Of a stretch of DNA of 64,000 nt, positions 33,851 through 44,110 are shown piece after piece (the stretch's first letter is position 1; every line of letters begins with the position of its first letter). This DNA comes from Persicaria tinctoria (lineage: Eukaryota; Streptophyta; Magnoliopsida; Caryophyllales; Polygonaceae), in contig JBANSL010000004.1 of assembly GCA_037127255.1 (NCBI GenBank), positions 13,640,967 to 13,704,966 on the forward strand. Direction: 5' to 3'. The position numbers and the translations under genes are program-made. Under the pieces are notes generated by a model. The model had not been told where the DNA came from, did not search any database, and was given only the letters and a program-made list of their open reading frames with translations.

Positions 33851-34425
33851 TGTTAAATCACGGTGGGTCATCCGACGTGGTGGGGGCCACGCACGCCAAG
33901 CGCACACGCGTCAACCAAGCCGAGCACACAAGCTGAGTGGGGTTCCATCCTAAAACCAATTGGTGTTAGGTGGGGTAGCCCACCGGCTTATATGCAAGGC
34001 CTGGATTCATTTTCTAACCAATGTGGGACACTCCTAACTCATATTCTCCACACACCCCCCTCAAGTGCAACTGTTTGGCTACGCATTATTTGTCAGTTGC
34101 ACTTGACGAATCAATGCCATAAGGCCGGCTAGCCAATTAGACTAGGAATCCAAACCACACCGCATCTAGCCGAACCTCGGCTCTGATACCATATTAAATC
34201 ACGGTGGGTCATACGACGTGGGGGGGAGGGGGCACGCACGCCAAGCACACACGCGTTAACCAAGCCGAGCACACAAGCCGAGTAGGGTTCCATCCTAAAA
34301 CCAATTTGTGTTAGGTGGGGTAGCCAACCGACTTATATACAAGGCTTGAATTCACATTCTAATCAATGTGGGACAATTCCCAACTCATATTTTCCACACA
34401 CCCCCTCAAGTGCAACTGCCTAACC
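33851..34425 (-). mobile_element. TRIM array (LTR - interior - LTR - partial interior), minus orientation
   Basis: Two direct repeats of about 203 bp (33851-34053 and about 34193-34398) read T(G/A)TTAAATCACGGTGGGTCA ... ACTCATATT(C/T)TCCACA. Between them the minus strand has TGGTATCAGAGCCGAGG (primer site, about 34179-34191) and a polypurine tract (GTTGCACTTGAGGGGGG). After the second repeat the same polypurine/interior wording starts again (CCCCTCAAGTGCAACTGCC) before switching to Copia sequence near 34426. This is a tandem TRIM with a partial second interior. It is non-coding. Confidence 0.75.
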
Positions 34426-35102
34426 ACACATACATGCGATTGGTTGGCCGGTTGTTGGACTTAACAATCACCAGGTCCGACGTTGCATACACAGTGCAAC
34501 AATTAACCCAGTTCATGTATGCCCCTCGCGCTTCTCACCTCAGAGATGCACTGTTTCTCCTCAGATATCTTAAAGGCACCGTCAATTGCTCGCTATTTTA
34601 CCCCAGTTCAAGCTTTTTACAAGTTCTTGCTTATTCGGATGCTGGCTGGGGCACTTGTAGAGACTCTAGTAGATCTCTGACCGGATATTGTGTTTTCCTT
34701 GGGGATTGTCTAGTCTCTTGGAAAACCAAGAAACAGAAGACCGTGTCTAAATCTTCAACTGAAAGCGAGTACAGAAGCATGTCTTCCACGGGAAGTGATG
34801 TTGTTTGGATCTCAGGGGTTCTCAAATACTTGATGCTTTCTCCTTCATTGCCAATTCCACTTTGTTGTGACAACAAATCAGCTCTCCAACTAGCAGCAAA
34901 TCCCGTCTATCACGAGAGGACCAAACATCTTCGTATTGACAGTCATTACATTCGAGATCTAGTAGATGAAGGAGTGATCTCCACTGTTTTTGTGCCCACT
35001 CTTCTTCAAATTGCTGATATCTTTACAAAGCCGTTATGGGCTAGGTATCATATTGATCTATCTTGCAAGCTTGGTCTGGTCTTTCATTCGACCCATCCAC
35101 CT
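34426..35102 (+). pseudogene. Copia RT end and RNase H fragment
   Basis: The frame holds LVGRLLDLTITRSDVAYTVQ (end of RT) and RNase H (YSDAGWGTCRDSSRSLTGYC, SWKTKKQKTVSKSSTESEYR, KHLRIDSHYIRD) to a normal stop TGA, followed by the polypurine tract. Everything upstream of the RT end, including gag, protease, integrase and the RT catalytic site, is missing and replaced by the TRIM array. It resembles the RNase H of the Copia at 57712-63157 (GTC..S.KSLTxYCVFLGD, WKTKKQNTVSKSS). Confidence 0.85.
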
Positions 35103-35419
35103 TGAGGGGAGGATATTGAGGTGAATCTTATTATGTATTTGAGGTGAACCTTGGTTAAGGAAGTGGGTTAGTGTTAGCTCGTTTTAGTTGTTAGTCAGGC
35201 TTGGTTAGAAGTTTGTTAGAACTAGAGTTAGCAACATAGGTTCCTCTATAAATAGGTAGATGTATTACTTTATGTGTAAGATTTTGGTTAACTGAAATAC
35301 AAAGAGAAAATTCCCAATCTCTTCTCTCCATTGCAGATCTAGCACAGAGGTGATCGAGTACAAGGAGTACTCGATTGCTTGGTGTTGAGAACTCCAGATC
35401 TCGGAGTTCTTATACAATG
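35103..35419 (+). mobile_element. Copia 3' LTR (301 bp) and right TSD
   Basis: TTGAGGGGAGGA is the polypurine tract. The LTR runs 35114-35414 from TATTGAGGTGAATC to GAGTTCTTATA, with termini changed from TG...CA by transitions. CTATAAATAG (about 35243) is its TATA box. CAATG at 35415-35419 repeats CAATG at 33846-33850 on the far side of the TRIM, so the two unlike ends are bordered by one TSD. Confidence 0.75.
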
Positions 35420-35796
35420 TCTCGGTCGCCTTTGCTGAAAACCTGTGTCGCAGAATGGGTATTCTAAGGGCTAAACAGCTGAATATTTGCAACCTCCTGA
35501 TCGAGGGTGATAACATTCTAGTTATTAAAGCTTTGCTAGGGGATTGGAAATGCCCCTGGAATATCGAGCTGTTACAATCTGATATTCTTTTAGGTACTTC
35601 GTCTTTCTCTTATGTAGCTATCTGTCATATTTTCAAGGGAATCCATGCATTGGCTGACTATCTCGCTCGCAGTGCACATGCATCCCAGAGCTTGGTGGTC
35701 TCATCCACAAGGATGCGCTAGGAAGGGCTTCTGTTGCGGCCGACCCAACCTAATCTTTACTCTGCGTCAAAAAAGAAAAAGAAATTGTGACTTTCC

Positions 35797-36790
35797 CAAA
35801 GAGAAGAAACTCAGCCTCCGCCGCAGTGCCACCCTCTCTTCGCCAATCGCCACTGCCGCCAGTACGCCCTCGTGCTCCCTACTGGTGGTTAGCCCTCCTC
35901 CGTCCCTACCGACGATATTGTTATATTGCTTAAAATACATAAATTGGGGGTTGCTGTAAAATACAGATTTGTATTGCTGTAATTTTGAACAAAATGGGGC
36001 TGCTGTATATTGCTGTAATTTTACAAAACAGATTTGGGAATTTAGGTTTGCTGCAAGTGTAAAATAGCAAATCGATTTGTTTTGCTGTAAAAAAACAGAA
36101 AGAAAGAAAAATGGAGCTGCTTTGGCCCTTCCGGTCCAAATAGTCTTTCCGATCCGCGGACCGGAGAACCCGGGACCATATGTTTCGGTCCCGGTCCGAT
36201 CCGCGGTTCAGGCCGGAAGCCCAGCCCTACACCAAGATATTCGAGGAATTGAGTATCAAATGAACGAAATGGGGATCTGACGATTGAAGGAGCACGCTAA
36301 TTGTGTTTTGTGGTTCATCTAATATCAGATTTTGAAGTTTGTATTGGGTTCTGTTTCTATTGTAAAGGGTGTTATCCTAACTAATTTTTATTCAACCCTA
36401 TCCACTGTGTTTGAATTTGCGGATTTTTAGACTCGCATTTAGAATCTTTAAATGATCAGATATTTTGGATATTTTTTGTATTTGGTCATCTTAACTTGTT
36501 GATTATTGTAATATTTGGTTATGTTTGTCTTTTTGTCATTTCCGATAAGTTAGGCTCTTTCATTTTAGCGTTTTACACTTTTTATGGGGCGTCGAAGTGC
36601 CAATTTTGATTTACAAAATAAAAAAAATTGACAATCTGAAAATTGACCCGAAATTGACCCGAAACCCGTGTCAACCCGAGTTAAGATTGACCCGGGTTTA
36701 CTCGAGACCCGTTTATCCGAAACCCGTTTTATCCGAAACCCATTACGACTCGATCCGAACCCGACCCGTTTGATCCGAGTGACAGGTCTA
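35797..36790. repeat. Non-coding sequence up to the ACCCG-rich hAT-like end
   Basis: A CCGCCGCAG-rich part, a TTGCTGTAA-rich part (35940-36090), and a GC-rich block (36125-36230) with CCGATCCGCGGACCGGAG and its partial inverse CCGGTCCGATCCGCGG. Then comes AT-rich sequence and a run of TGACCCGAAA and ACCCGTT motifs ending CCGAGTGACAGGTCTA. These are subterminal repeats of hAT-like elements. No transposase frame is present. Confidence 0.4.
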
Positions 36791-37303
36791 GTGAATCCTC
36801 AATGAAGATCAAGCTCTTTGAAGGAATGATATACTTTTTTCGTATGGCAAGTGAAGATGAGATCTATTCGATCCGGTGAAAGAAGTGTTTTGAAAAGTTA
36901 TTGCTCTACTACCGATTACATCTCTTGTTTCATCAACTCCTTGGCCTTGCTCCACAATCGGAGAACAACCTATGGCACCCACTTTTTATAGACTCGGGTC
37001 GAAAAAAATGATGTGCCCTAATATTATATATAACATCATAATAACAAACATAAAAAAAAAAGTTCATTACAAGCCATTGAAGAGATCAAAGAGGATGATG
37101 AAAAGGCTGAAATTGGGAGGATGAATATCGTACAAAAGTAAAGGGTGTTAAGGTCAATTTTTTTTTTTAAATACTCCAATATTTCATATTTTAGAGTGTT
37201 TAGTGGGCTAGTTATTCATTTTGGGTTTTATTTAGTAGGTTGGTCATTTATTAAGGGTTTAATTTTCTCAATGGGCCTTTTTTATATGGACCAATTATAA
37301 TAA
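36791..37303. other. Non-coding sequence, no gene
   Basis: I see AT-rich sequence with short stop-rich frames. No RNA gene or repeat terminus could be assigned. Confidence 0.35.
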
Positions 37304-37957
37304 GGCGAAATCGGATATATACCCATGAAAACTTTATTAATTGGGTATATACCCATTAAAACTTCAAAATTGTTTATATACCCATTAAATCATATAAATT
37401 TTGTTTGATTGTCCATCATATATTTAATTTCTACTATTAAATGTAAAAATTATTAAAAATTTAATTATTTAAATATCAAAATTAGTTAAATTTCAAATAA
37501 TTATTAAAATGAGACATTAATTTCAATTTCTCTCAAACTAAGTAATTTTTTTTAATTTGATGTGATTTTACATTAAAAAATATGTATTTTATTTCTTTAC
37601 TATGGTTTATGGTCATTTTTATAACTTAATTATTTTGAACTTATACATGAAACTTGATATTCAAAATAAAATCATTGGATAAAAATATAATTATAATTAC
37701 GTTGAAGTTTAAATTTTATATTAAAATTTTAATTATATTTTGTATCCAATAATTATAAAGTGATAAATTTTCTAATTATTTAACTTTATTATATAATTAA
37801 ATTTTAATCTAATTTTCACTCAATAGTATTAGATCAAATATACTATGGAAAATCAAACAAAATTTAAATGATTTGATGGGTATATAAACAATTTTGAAGT
37901 TTTGATGGGTATATACCCAATTAATAAAGTTTCCATGGGTATATACCCGATTTCGCC
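37304..37957. mobile_element. Foldback element with about 120-bp inverted repeats (MULE-type MITE)
   Basis: The left end GGCGAAATCGGATATATACC and the following GGGTATATACCC, AAACTTCAAAATTGTTTATA and ATTTTGTTTGATT blocks are mirrored at the right end (CGGGTATATACCCATGG reversed, ending TTTCGCC at 37957). The flanks (ATAATAA and ACAATAA) are near-direct repeats that may be a decayed TSD. The interior is AT-rich. The GGCGAAA terminus is shared with the next element, 33 bp away. Confidence 0.68.
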
Positions 37958-37980
37958 ACAATAAACATATACCTATATCT

Positions 37981-39507
37981 CTAAAAATATGGCGAAAATG
38001 CATAAAACCACCATTTATTCACCTTTGTTTGCAATTAATTACCCCTTAATAAAAAAATTTCACTTAACTACCCTTTATTCACCTTTGTTTGCAATTAACC
38101 ACCCCTTATTAAAAAAATTTCACTTAACCACCCCTTATAACAAATTGTTTGCAAGTAACCACCCATCCTCCCATTTTTCTTGAAATTAAACTTCTATTAA
38201 ATTCAACTTAAAAGTAAAAGACGAAAATGCCCCCAATTTTGGTTTTACAGTTTTTATTTATTATTATTTATACAAAATTATCATTAATGTATGCAAGTTA
38301 TGTCCACCTCTGCTAGTAGGTTTCAGATGTAGTCATACCTCTTTCGGTCATTGACGCTTTATTTGCACCCTCCTCTGGCAATGCTTGATAGTAGACCTGT
38401 CAGAATACGATCCGACCCGGTCGACCCGACCCGAACGACCCCAAATTTTTTGGTCAAGAGCCGAAAATTTTGACCCAAATTTTTTTTCCTACCCGAACCC
38501 GAAAACTGGCTAATTTTCCGGGTCATCTGGGTTTGGACCCGTTGACCCAGTAACTTTGACCCGATTGACCCAATTGATCCGGTGACCCGATTAACCCGAT
38601 TGATTTGTAATTATATATGATTAATTTTTTTATGGAGATTCCTATTTATTACATTTTATAATTACAATCACTTGATCTTTCATTTTCACATCAACTTTTA
38701 TATTTATTTGTATTGTATAATACTCTCTCCGATCGATAATATTTGATTTTTTTTTCATCACATTTTTAAGAAGATAAAAAAACTCTAAAAAAACATTAAA
38801 ACAATTATATGCTTAATACTAATTGCATGAAATTATTTTTTTAAATTTTTTTTGATATTTTAGATATTTTTAAATTTTATTAAAAATTACAAGAAATAGT
38901 AAAAATCAAATATTTTAGACCAAAATGTTCAAAATATCAAATTTTAAAATAATTTTTACTATTTTGAACATTTCGGTCTAAAATATTTGATTTTTACTAT
39001 TTCTTGTAATTTTTAATACAATTTAAAAATATCTAAAATATCAAATTCGGGTCGTTAGGGTCGGGTCGACCGGGTTGGATTGTGTTCTGACAGGTCTACT
39101 ATCAAGCATTTCCAGAGGAGGGTGCAAATAAAGCGTCAATGACCGAAAGAGGTATGACTACATCTTACCTACTAGCAGAGGTGGGCATAATTTGCATACA
39201 TTAATGGTAATTTTGTATATATAATAATAAATAAAAATTGTAAAACCAAATTTGGGGGCATTTTCGTCTTTTACTTTGAAGTTGAATTTAATAGAAGTTT
39301 AATTTAAAGAAAAATGGGAGGATGGGTGGTTACTTGCAAAACAATTTGTTATAAGGGGTGGTTAAGTGAATTTTTTTGAATAAGGGGTGGTTAATTGCAA
39401 ACAAAGGTGAATAAACGGTGGTTAAGTGAATTTTTTTGAATAAGAGGTCGTTAATTAAAAACAAAGGTGAATAAATGGTGATTTTATGCATTTTATCCTA
39501 AAAATAT
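37981..39507. mobile_element. Long foldback MULE-type element, about 450-bp arms, 9-10-bp TSD
   Basis: The element 37991-39497 is flanked by CTAAAAATAT (37981-37990 and 39498-39507). Its ends are GGCGAAAATGCATAAAACCA and, reversed, GATAAAATGCATAAAATCAC. The arms (37991-38445 and 39047-39497) are near-identical inverted copies. They hold direct subrepeats of AACCACCCCTTATTAAAAAA with TTCACCTTTGTTTGCAATT, then TTTGCACCCTCCTCTGGCAA, TAGACCTGTCAGAA and ACCCGGTCGACCCGACCC. The last two are hAT-like end motifs lying inside both arms. A second palindrome (about 38890-39010, AAATATTTTAGACC..AAATATTTGA) fills the centre. It has no open frame. RNA from it would fold into a long hairpin. Confidence 0.8.
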
Positions 39508-40394
39508 ATATGTGACTTATGAAATCTTCGGTCACCAGCAAGTGCAGTTGGGACCCTTGTTATTGGGCTGGTCTCATAACAAGAACATGCGGGGATAATG
39601 CCAAGTTGATAGATGATGTGACTCGAATATTGGTAAAGTCTCATAACACAATTTAGTTTTTCGACATAGCTTCGATTTATTTGGTTTGTGTTTAGTTTTG
39701 AAAGAGGTGCAGTCGCATGACTCTGTTGATCGGTGTTGATTGTAGCCGTGTTTGTAATTTTCAAAAATATCTCATCTAGGGGGAGAACATTTGTGGTCCA
39801 CATTTCCCCATGAGTCATCTCTTTCCCAATGATGTAATTATGTTTTCTATCTCCAAAGCCGCAAGTCTTCAGATTAGCCCCTGCTATCCTATGCGCTCAT
39901 TATTCTCATGCTCTCGATGAGTCTGTCACTTCAAATAGTTTGAATGTTTGCTTTGCTCATAGGCGGTTAGCTGTTTGTTTCATTTGTCATGTGTTATTCA
40001 TTTGCATTATAACGATTAGTACATCTGGCGATCTCTCACCCTCTCAATTTAATTGTATGATATATCGAAATCATATCCGTTTAAAAAAAAATTAAATTAA
40101 AACGACTCACAACAAAGATGCAAAACTGAACATTTTCACTCACACAATTTGAAAGCGTCAAATTGATCCTAACATCTATAATTAATTTGTTCATTCCTTC
40201 TACGTGGTAAGATTATTTAAGATAATCAATCTTACATACTTTAAACAAAAAAAAAATAATCTATTTTTAAATGAAAGTCACTTTACAGATGAATCAATGT
40301 ATTCCAAATTTAAACTTTTCCAACAACAGACAAATTCAAAGAAAAATAAACAAAATATAAACAAGACAACAATATGATGAATTTGTTGGATCCA
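39508..40394. other. Sequence downstream of the NHL gene, no gene
   Basis: No convincing open frame. A minus-strand frame at 39498-39818 has ordinary composition but no recognisable motif, splice context or start. The part near 40340-40394 is probably the 3' UTR of the NHL gene. Confidence 0.35.
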
Positions 40395-41087
40395 TCAAGT
40401 GAAATAAACAGGGCATCTCTTCCCCTTGTAACTATCCAATATCAAGCCAGTGGGACCCACTGCCACGTCACAGCTTGCATGCATCTTGTGCCTCTTGGTA
40501 TCATATGTATATATCTCAAACTTAATAACCGATGTTATATCCAGCCTGAACACCACACTCCCCGCCGTCCGATCGTTCAAGAACTCCCCCCACCCGATGC
40601 TGGTGGTCGTCATCGTCACCCCACTCAGCGATCCCGACAGCGTCTTCGAGGTCTTGGCCTCCTGGTCGAACTGCTCCGTCAGCATCGGAGTGTCCCCTCC
40701 GATGCTCTGGCCCCTGTAGTAGACCGTACCATAAATAGAGTAAAAATGGACCACAATCTTCCTGTTGGAGTTGCGAATGGTGACATTGTAGGTAGCGGCG
40801 GCGTCCTGAAACCCGTTGGGTTGATCAAAACCCGAGATCTGGAAGTCTTCGATGAAGAACCTGGGGCGGTGGGGCCTCAGGCTGAGGTAGAGGATGAAGG
40901 CTATCAGGCCGGCGATGAAGAGGATGAAGAGGAAGACGGTGCATATCATCTTGGAGATGCGGGTGGTGAGGCTCTCCTTGACCCGGTGGGCGTAGTAGCG
41001 GGCTGAATGGTGGCGTCGATAGCGGTCTTCTTCTTCCTCCGCCCGGTGGATGGGGATGTGAGGGTTGACGTTATTGGTGGAGTACAT
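40395..41087 (-). CDS. NDR1/HIN1-like (NHL, LEA_2 domain) membrane protein
   Basis: A complete single-exon gene of 230 codons. The N-terminal 45 residues are cytosolic-like and basic (HRAEEEEDRYRRHHSARYYA). A hydrophobic span (about 47-69, MICTVFLFILFIAGLIAFIL) is followed by the LEA_2/WHy region (about 75-215) with PRFFIEDFQISGFD, ATYNVTIRNSNRKIVVHFYS, TVYYRGQSIG and a late SVIKFEIYTYDTKRHKMHAS. Plant NHL proteins are plasma-membrane proteins tied to defence, ageing and stress; which member this is cannot be told here. ATYNVTIRN offers an N-glycosylation site. The start is the first ATG after a TATA-like ATATATATAAC (about 41143-41153) and a CA-rich leader. Length and motifs match the family, so it is probably functional. 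Confidence 0.93.
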   Translation of the reverse strand: MYSTNNVNPHIPIHRAEEEEDRYRRHHSARYYAHRVKESLTTRISKMICTVFLFILFIAGLIAFILYLSLRPHRPRFFIEDFQISGFDQPNGFQDAAATYNVTIRNSNRKIVVHFYSIYGTVYYRGQSIGGDTPMLTEQFDQEAKTSKTLSGSLSGVTMTTTSIGWGEFLNDRTAGSVVFRLDITSVIKFEIYTYDTKRHKMHASCDVAVGPTGLILDSYKGKRCPVYFT

Positions 41088-41142
41088 TTTGGAGTGGGTG
41101 TGATGGATGAACAGGGTATGCTTCTTTGGAGGGATCTTTGGT

Positions 41143-41153
41143 GTTATATATAT
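41143..41153 (-). promoter_or_regulatory. TATA-like box of the NHL gene
   Basis: On the minus strand ATATATATAAC stands about 56-66 bases before the ATG, next to a CACACACACA leader. The distance suits a short 5' UTR. Confidence 0.5.
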
Positions 41154-41194
41154 GTGTGTGTGTGTAATGAAATTAAGGCATATATATGAAAGTG

Positions 41195-41290
41195 AAAAGG
41201 GGGTTTGGAAGGGAGGGAAGGTATATATGTAAAGGTAGCTTAGGAAGAAAGTAAAGGAGGAAACAAGGAAGAGATAGCAAGTAGAAATTA
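41195..41290. repeat. Upstream repeat shared by the NHL and DUF674 genes (copy 1)
   Basis: GGTTTGGAAGGGAGGGAAGG then TATATATGT, GCTTAGGAAGAAA and GAAACAA..AGAGATA recur in the same order and orientation at about 47157-47235. Here the block lies roughly 110-200 bp upstream of the NHL start; in copy 2 it lies about 185-260 bp upstream of the DUF674 start. Both genes read away from it on the minus strand. Confidence 0.65.
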
Positions 41291-41602
41291 AGGTATATAT
41301 TGGCAGCTTGTAAAGGCATGCATGTCGACTCCATGGAAGGTATTGGTATAATAATTAGTATACGACGGAGTAGTATTTTAGGGAGCATTTGGAAACAATA
41401 TATCCTTGATTGAATATGGTTTCACTGTTTAAGAAAAGATCACATCGTATTGCGGGAGATAAATTAATGTGGATAAAGCTTTTCAATCGGTCTAAACCGG
41501 AACTGACATTTACGGTCCATTTCAAAATAGATGGATCCGAATTTTTTGGTCCTTGGACTAATTGGACCGATACTCCGTATTAAATTGGCTCGCCCAATAC
41601 TG
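41291..41602. other. Non-coding sequence upstream of the NHL gene
   Basis: No gene is seen. A CGGTCTAAACCGGAACTGAC stretch near 41490 may be a hAT-like subterminal motif. Confidence 0.35.
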
Positions 41603-42676
41603 GAATATTATTGGAGGATCGATCATCAAAACGGTTAAAGTAATCTTCCTTTCTAGGAGAATTCTTCGTCAAATAAACCATACATTTATTTTCACTTCTA
41701 CCAAAATGCGATAACGTACCCTTCTATTGCTACACATTACGGGTCTGTTTGGATTCCCATGTATTATGCTTATAATACATGTATTTAGTTTATAATACAT
41801 TTAAAAAATAAGTAGTGTTTGGAAGATACTTCATTAAATGAATTAATTATAATAATTTTATCACAAAAGTTATTACAGTTTATTTGGGGTTCTTCTTCCC
41901 ACTTCAACCAAAACCAAAACGTTCCATTTTCTCTCCCCTTTTTTTAGATCTAAATCTAGAGTTCCATTCTCACCCCTTGTTTTTAGATCTGAATCTTGAG
42001 AGCTTATCAATGGTTTCCACCCACTTTCTATGTGAAGAGTAGAATTTGCACTCGGATTTTATAGATCTGGAGGTTTATGGGTGTTGATTTCATGCTTTGT
42101 GGCTAAACATCAATGGCAGAGAGAAAATTTCAACCTTGAACAATAAGACCCGAGTATTGAAATTCGATCCGAAATCCGGCTTGAGAGAGAGGAGGTGTGA
42201 CTCCGACTTAGGGATCCGGCGAGGTGGTGGTCGGAGGAGGAGCGACCGTCGTCTTTAGAGTTCCGGCGAGGGGAGTGGTTCCCGAAGGTGAGGGCGGAAG
42301 GTGGAGATCGAAATCGAACCGATGCCCGACAGAGAAAGGCAAGGGTGATGGTGGTCAGGTTGGTGTCGATGGATCTGCTACGCCAGCGGCAACTGGTGAA
42401 CGGATGGAGGGCGGCAAGAGCTGTGGTCGGTGAGAACGCTTCAGGGTGAGGGTTAGAGGAAGGGGAAAGGTTTGAAGAGAGAGAGGAGATACTTAAATTT
42501 TTTTTTTTATCAAGTAAATCAAATCAATTATTCTTATAATTTAATTATCAATTTAATACATGTATTTTAATTATAATTAAAATACATTGGGAATCCAAAC
42601 GGACCCTACATACTAATCAGCTTATGCTCCACAATCTATAAAATTATTTCCAAAATTCTAACGGAAAGACTGAAAA
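41603..42676 (+). pseudogene. Short LINE RT fragment split by a Harbinger-like MITE
   Basis: 41610-41740 encodes a broken version of YW(D)..GG.IIK.VK.. then LRQINHTF, and 42607-42676 encodes ISLCSTIYKIISKILTERLK. These are adjacent parts of the LINE RT, matching 30376-30572 of the longer LINE here (LKQINHTFISLIPKN..THYRPISLCSTIYKIISKI). There is no start or RT catalytic site. It is a relic of about 200 bp. Confidence 0.72.
41738..42609. mobile_element. PIF/Harbinger-like MITE (866 bp) with 3-bp TSD
   Basis: The element 41741-42606 has ends GGGTCTGTTTGGATTCCCAT and reversed GGGTCCGTTTGGATTCCCAA, continuing TGTATT. TAC on both sides is the likely TSD (the family usually prefers TTA/TAA). The interior is not AT-rich throughout: 42120-42480 is GA/CGG-rich and could be captured sequence. 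It interrupts the LINE frame cleanly. Confidence 0.72.
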
Positions 42677-43149
42677 ATTCTAACGGCGAGGGAAGGAAGT
42701 GGTCCGGCGATGGTGGGCGGAGGTGAAAGCCGGCGGTCCCAAACCAGATGTTCATTGCTTCCAATCCATACGGTTTCACGCGGTTTCAGAGGTGGACACC
42801 GTCGGTGGGTGAAGATGGCTGCGGCCGATGGTGGACAAAGGAAGTGGTCCGCACGGTTTCATTGGATTCCAATCTCCGGTCTAAACCATATACGTACTGG
42901 TCCATTTGTTCATTGCTTCCAATCCATAGGCATGAATCGTGATTGAGCAAATCTCAACTCTGTAGCCTGTAGGCAATCACATTGTCTCTGTTCCCCGAAA
43001 TCACATCCTCTCCTTGACCAAATCGTGATTGAGAAATCACATTCTCTCTGTTCCTTCTCTCTCTCTCTCTCTTTTTTTTAATTGAAAACTAACGGAATCC
43101 GTTAAATTTAACAAGGAAGGGCGCGAAGCCTCTGCCAGAATTATAAACA
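42677..43149. other. Non-coding sequence with a short internal duplication
   Basis: TTCATTGCTTCCAATCCATA occurs twice (about 42750 and 42908), and GGAAGTGGTCCG occurs near 42692 and 42840. ATCGTGATTGAG(C)AAATC also occurs twice. A CT-run follows at 43055-43073. No gene is called. Confidence 0.4.
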
Positions 43150-43790
43150 TTTTCCGTTAATTTTTTCACATGGTACCCCTGAACTTTTAATTTTTTTCGC
43201 GGCGTGCCCCTTCGTTAGAATTATAAACATTTTCCGTTAATTTTAAGAGAACCCTGGCCGATAATTGAACCACGCCGACGAAGCCTCTGCCAGACGCTTT
43301 CCTCTTCGCGACCCAAAGCACCGCGCAGACGAAGGGAGACGCCGACGAGGTGAAGTACCTAGTGATGCCGACTCCCGGAGTAACTTCTCTTCCATCCCTC
43401 CTCATCTGGCTATGAGATTTAGGGTTTTTTTTTTCTTTCGAATTGAGCGTTTTGGGTTGGATTGCAAATGGAGGATCTTGGGGATTGGATTTATGGATCA
43501 TTTTTTTTGTGAATCTCATTCCATTTGTGTCATAATTATTTGGAATTGGGGGTTTAAGGAGTGGATTTCGATTTGGGGATTCTTGGTTGCGATTTCGAAC
43601 TGGAAAGTACCAGTGCTGAACTTCTACATGATGTAAACACCCCGATGACAATTCAACACCGTTGTCTGCTGTTTGTTTTGATTTTTCTATGTTTAAAATT
43701 TAGAGTTTACAGATCTGGATTAATTCAATGTTTATAGAATTGGGAAATTTTAGCGTTAGGTAACAATCTGTTAATTTGGGATTAAATCAA
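43150..43790 (+). repeat. Left arm of a long inverted repeat
   Basis: About 600 bp match 45190-45790 in reverse at high identity. Landmarks: TTCACATGGTACCCCTGAAC, ACCACGCCGACGAAGCCTCT, TTCGCGACCCAAAGCACCGC, ATGGAGGATCTTGGGGATTG, GATGTAAACACCCCGATGAC and GAATTGGGGAAATTT-like ends. Open frames run through both arms but read in several frames and look like UTR-like sequence. The outer left end appears rearranged, with AATTATAAACATTTTCCGTT present twice. This could be a long-TIR transposon (MULE-like) without a transposase. Confidence 0.75.
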
Positions 43791-44042
43791 GGATATCAGC
43801 AAGGAGCTTACATCCAATCCAAAATTTCACCCTTTTAAGCAATACAAAGAACCCAACTTAATTGCACATAAAGCGACAAAGGAAAAGCAATAAGGTCCTA
43901 TCTAATTGATCCTAAGATGTTTGCTGTTATTTAGAGAAAACCCTTTTGTTGTCAATGTGGATCATTGATGTGTAATTTGTGGTCATGTTTGTATATACAT
44001 GTTATCATATTTTTGTGCTCCAATTCTATGCAACAAAGTTTT

Positions 44043-44110
44043 AGCCTATTAGCTCAATGGTAGAGCATGTGCACGAGCACAAAGATGCGGGTTCAAATCC
44101 CGCATAGGTT
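44043..44110 (+). tRNA. tRNA-like sequence 1 (Ile-type body, abnormal anticodon loop)
   Basis: AGCCTAT and ATAGGTT pair as an acceptor stem. TAGCTCAATGGTAGAGC is a good D arm and internal A box. GCGGGTTCAAATCCCGC is a perfect T arm and B box. Between them GTG(CACGAG)CAC leaves a loop of only six bases with no U33, so no normal anticodon can be assigned. The body recalls tRNA-Ile. It may be a pseudogene or a SINE-like head. Confidence 0.5.

Larger units (their letters stand above)
33411..35796 (+). pseudogene. Second LINE fragment with 16-bp TSD, itself split by an insertion
   Basis: GAAATTGTGACTTTCC stands at 33411-33426 and 35781-35796. Between them lies an L1-type tail: WAIWYFRNQLAFDHTN, KPPVDCYKLNFDGSV and, after the insert, VSVAFAENLCRRMG, LLIEGDNILVIKAL and GIHALADYLARSA. 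The 3' end is A-rich (CAAAAAAGAAAAA). Taking out 33851-35414 and one CAATG restores a continuous reading across the cut, apart from a shift near 33763. Only about 0.8 kb of LINE was inserted, so it is strongly 5'-truncated. Confidence 0.85.

Noticed and set aside
40374..41006. 210-codon plus-strand frame opposite the NHL gene
   Set aside because: The minus strand carries a full NHL protein with a membrane span; the plus frame is its shadow.
43187..43651. Open frames of 120-154 codons in the long inverted repeat
   Set aside because: Similar lengths occur on both strands and in both arms, with no domain and differing stops; kept only as repeat sequence.
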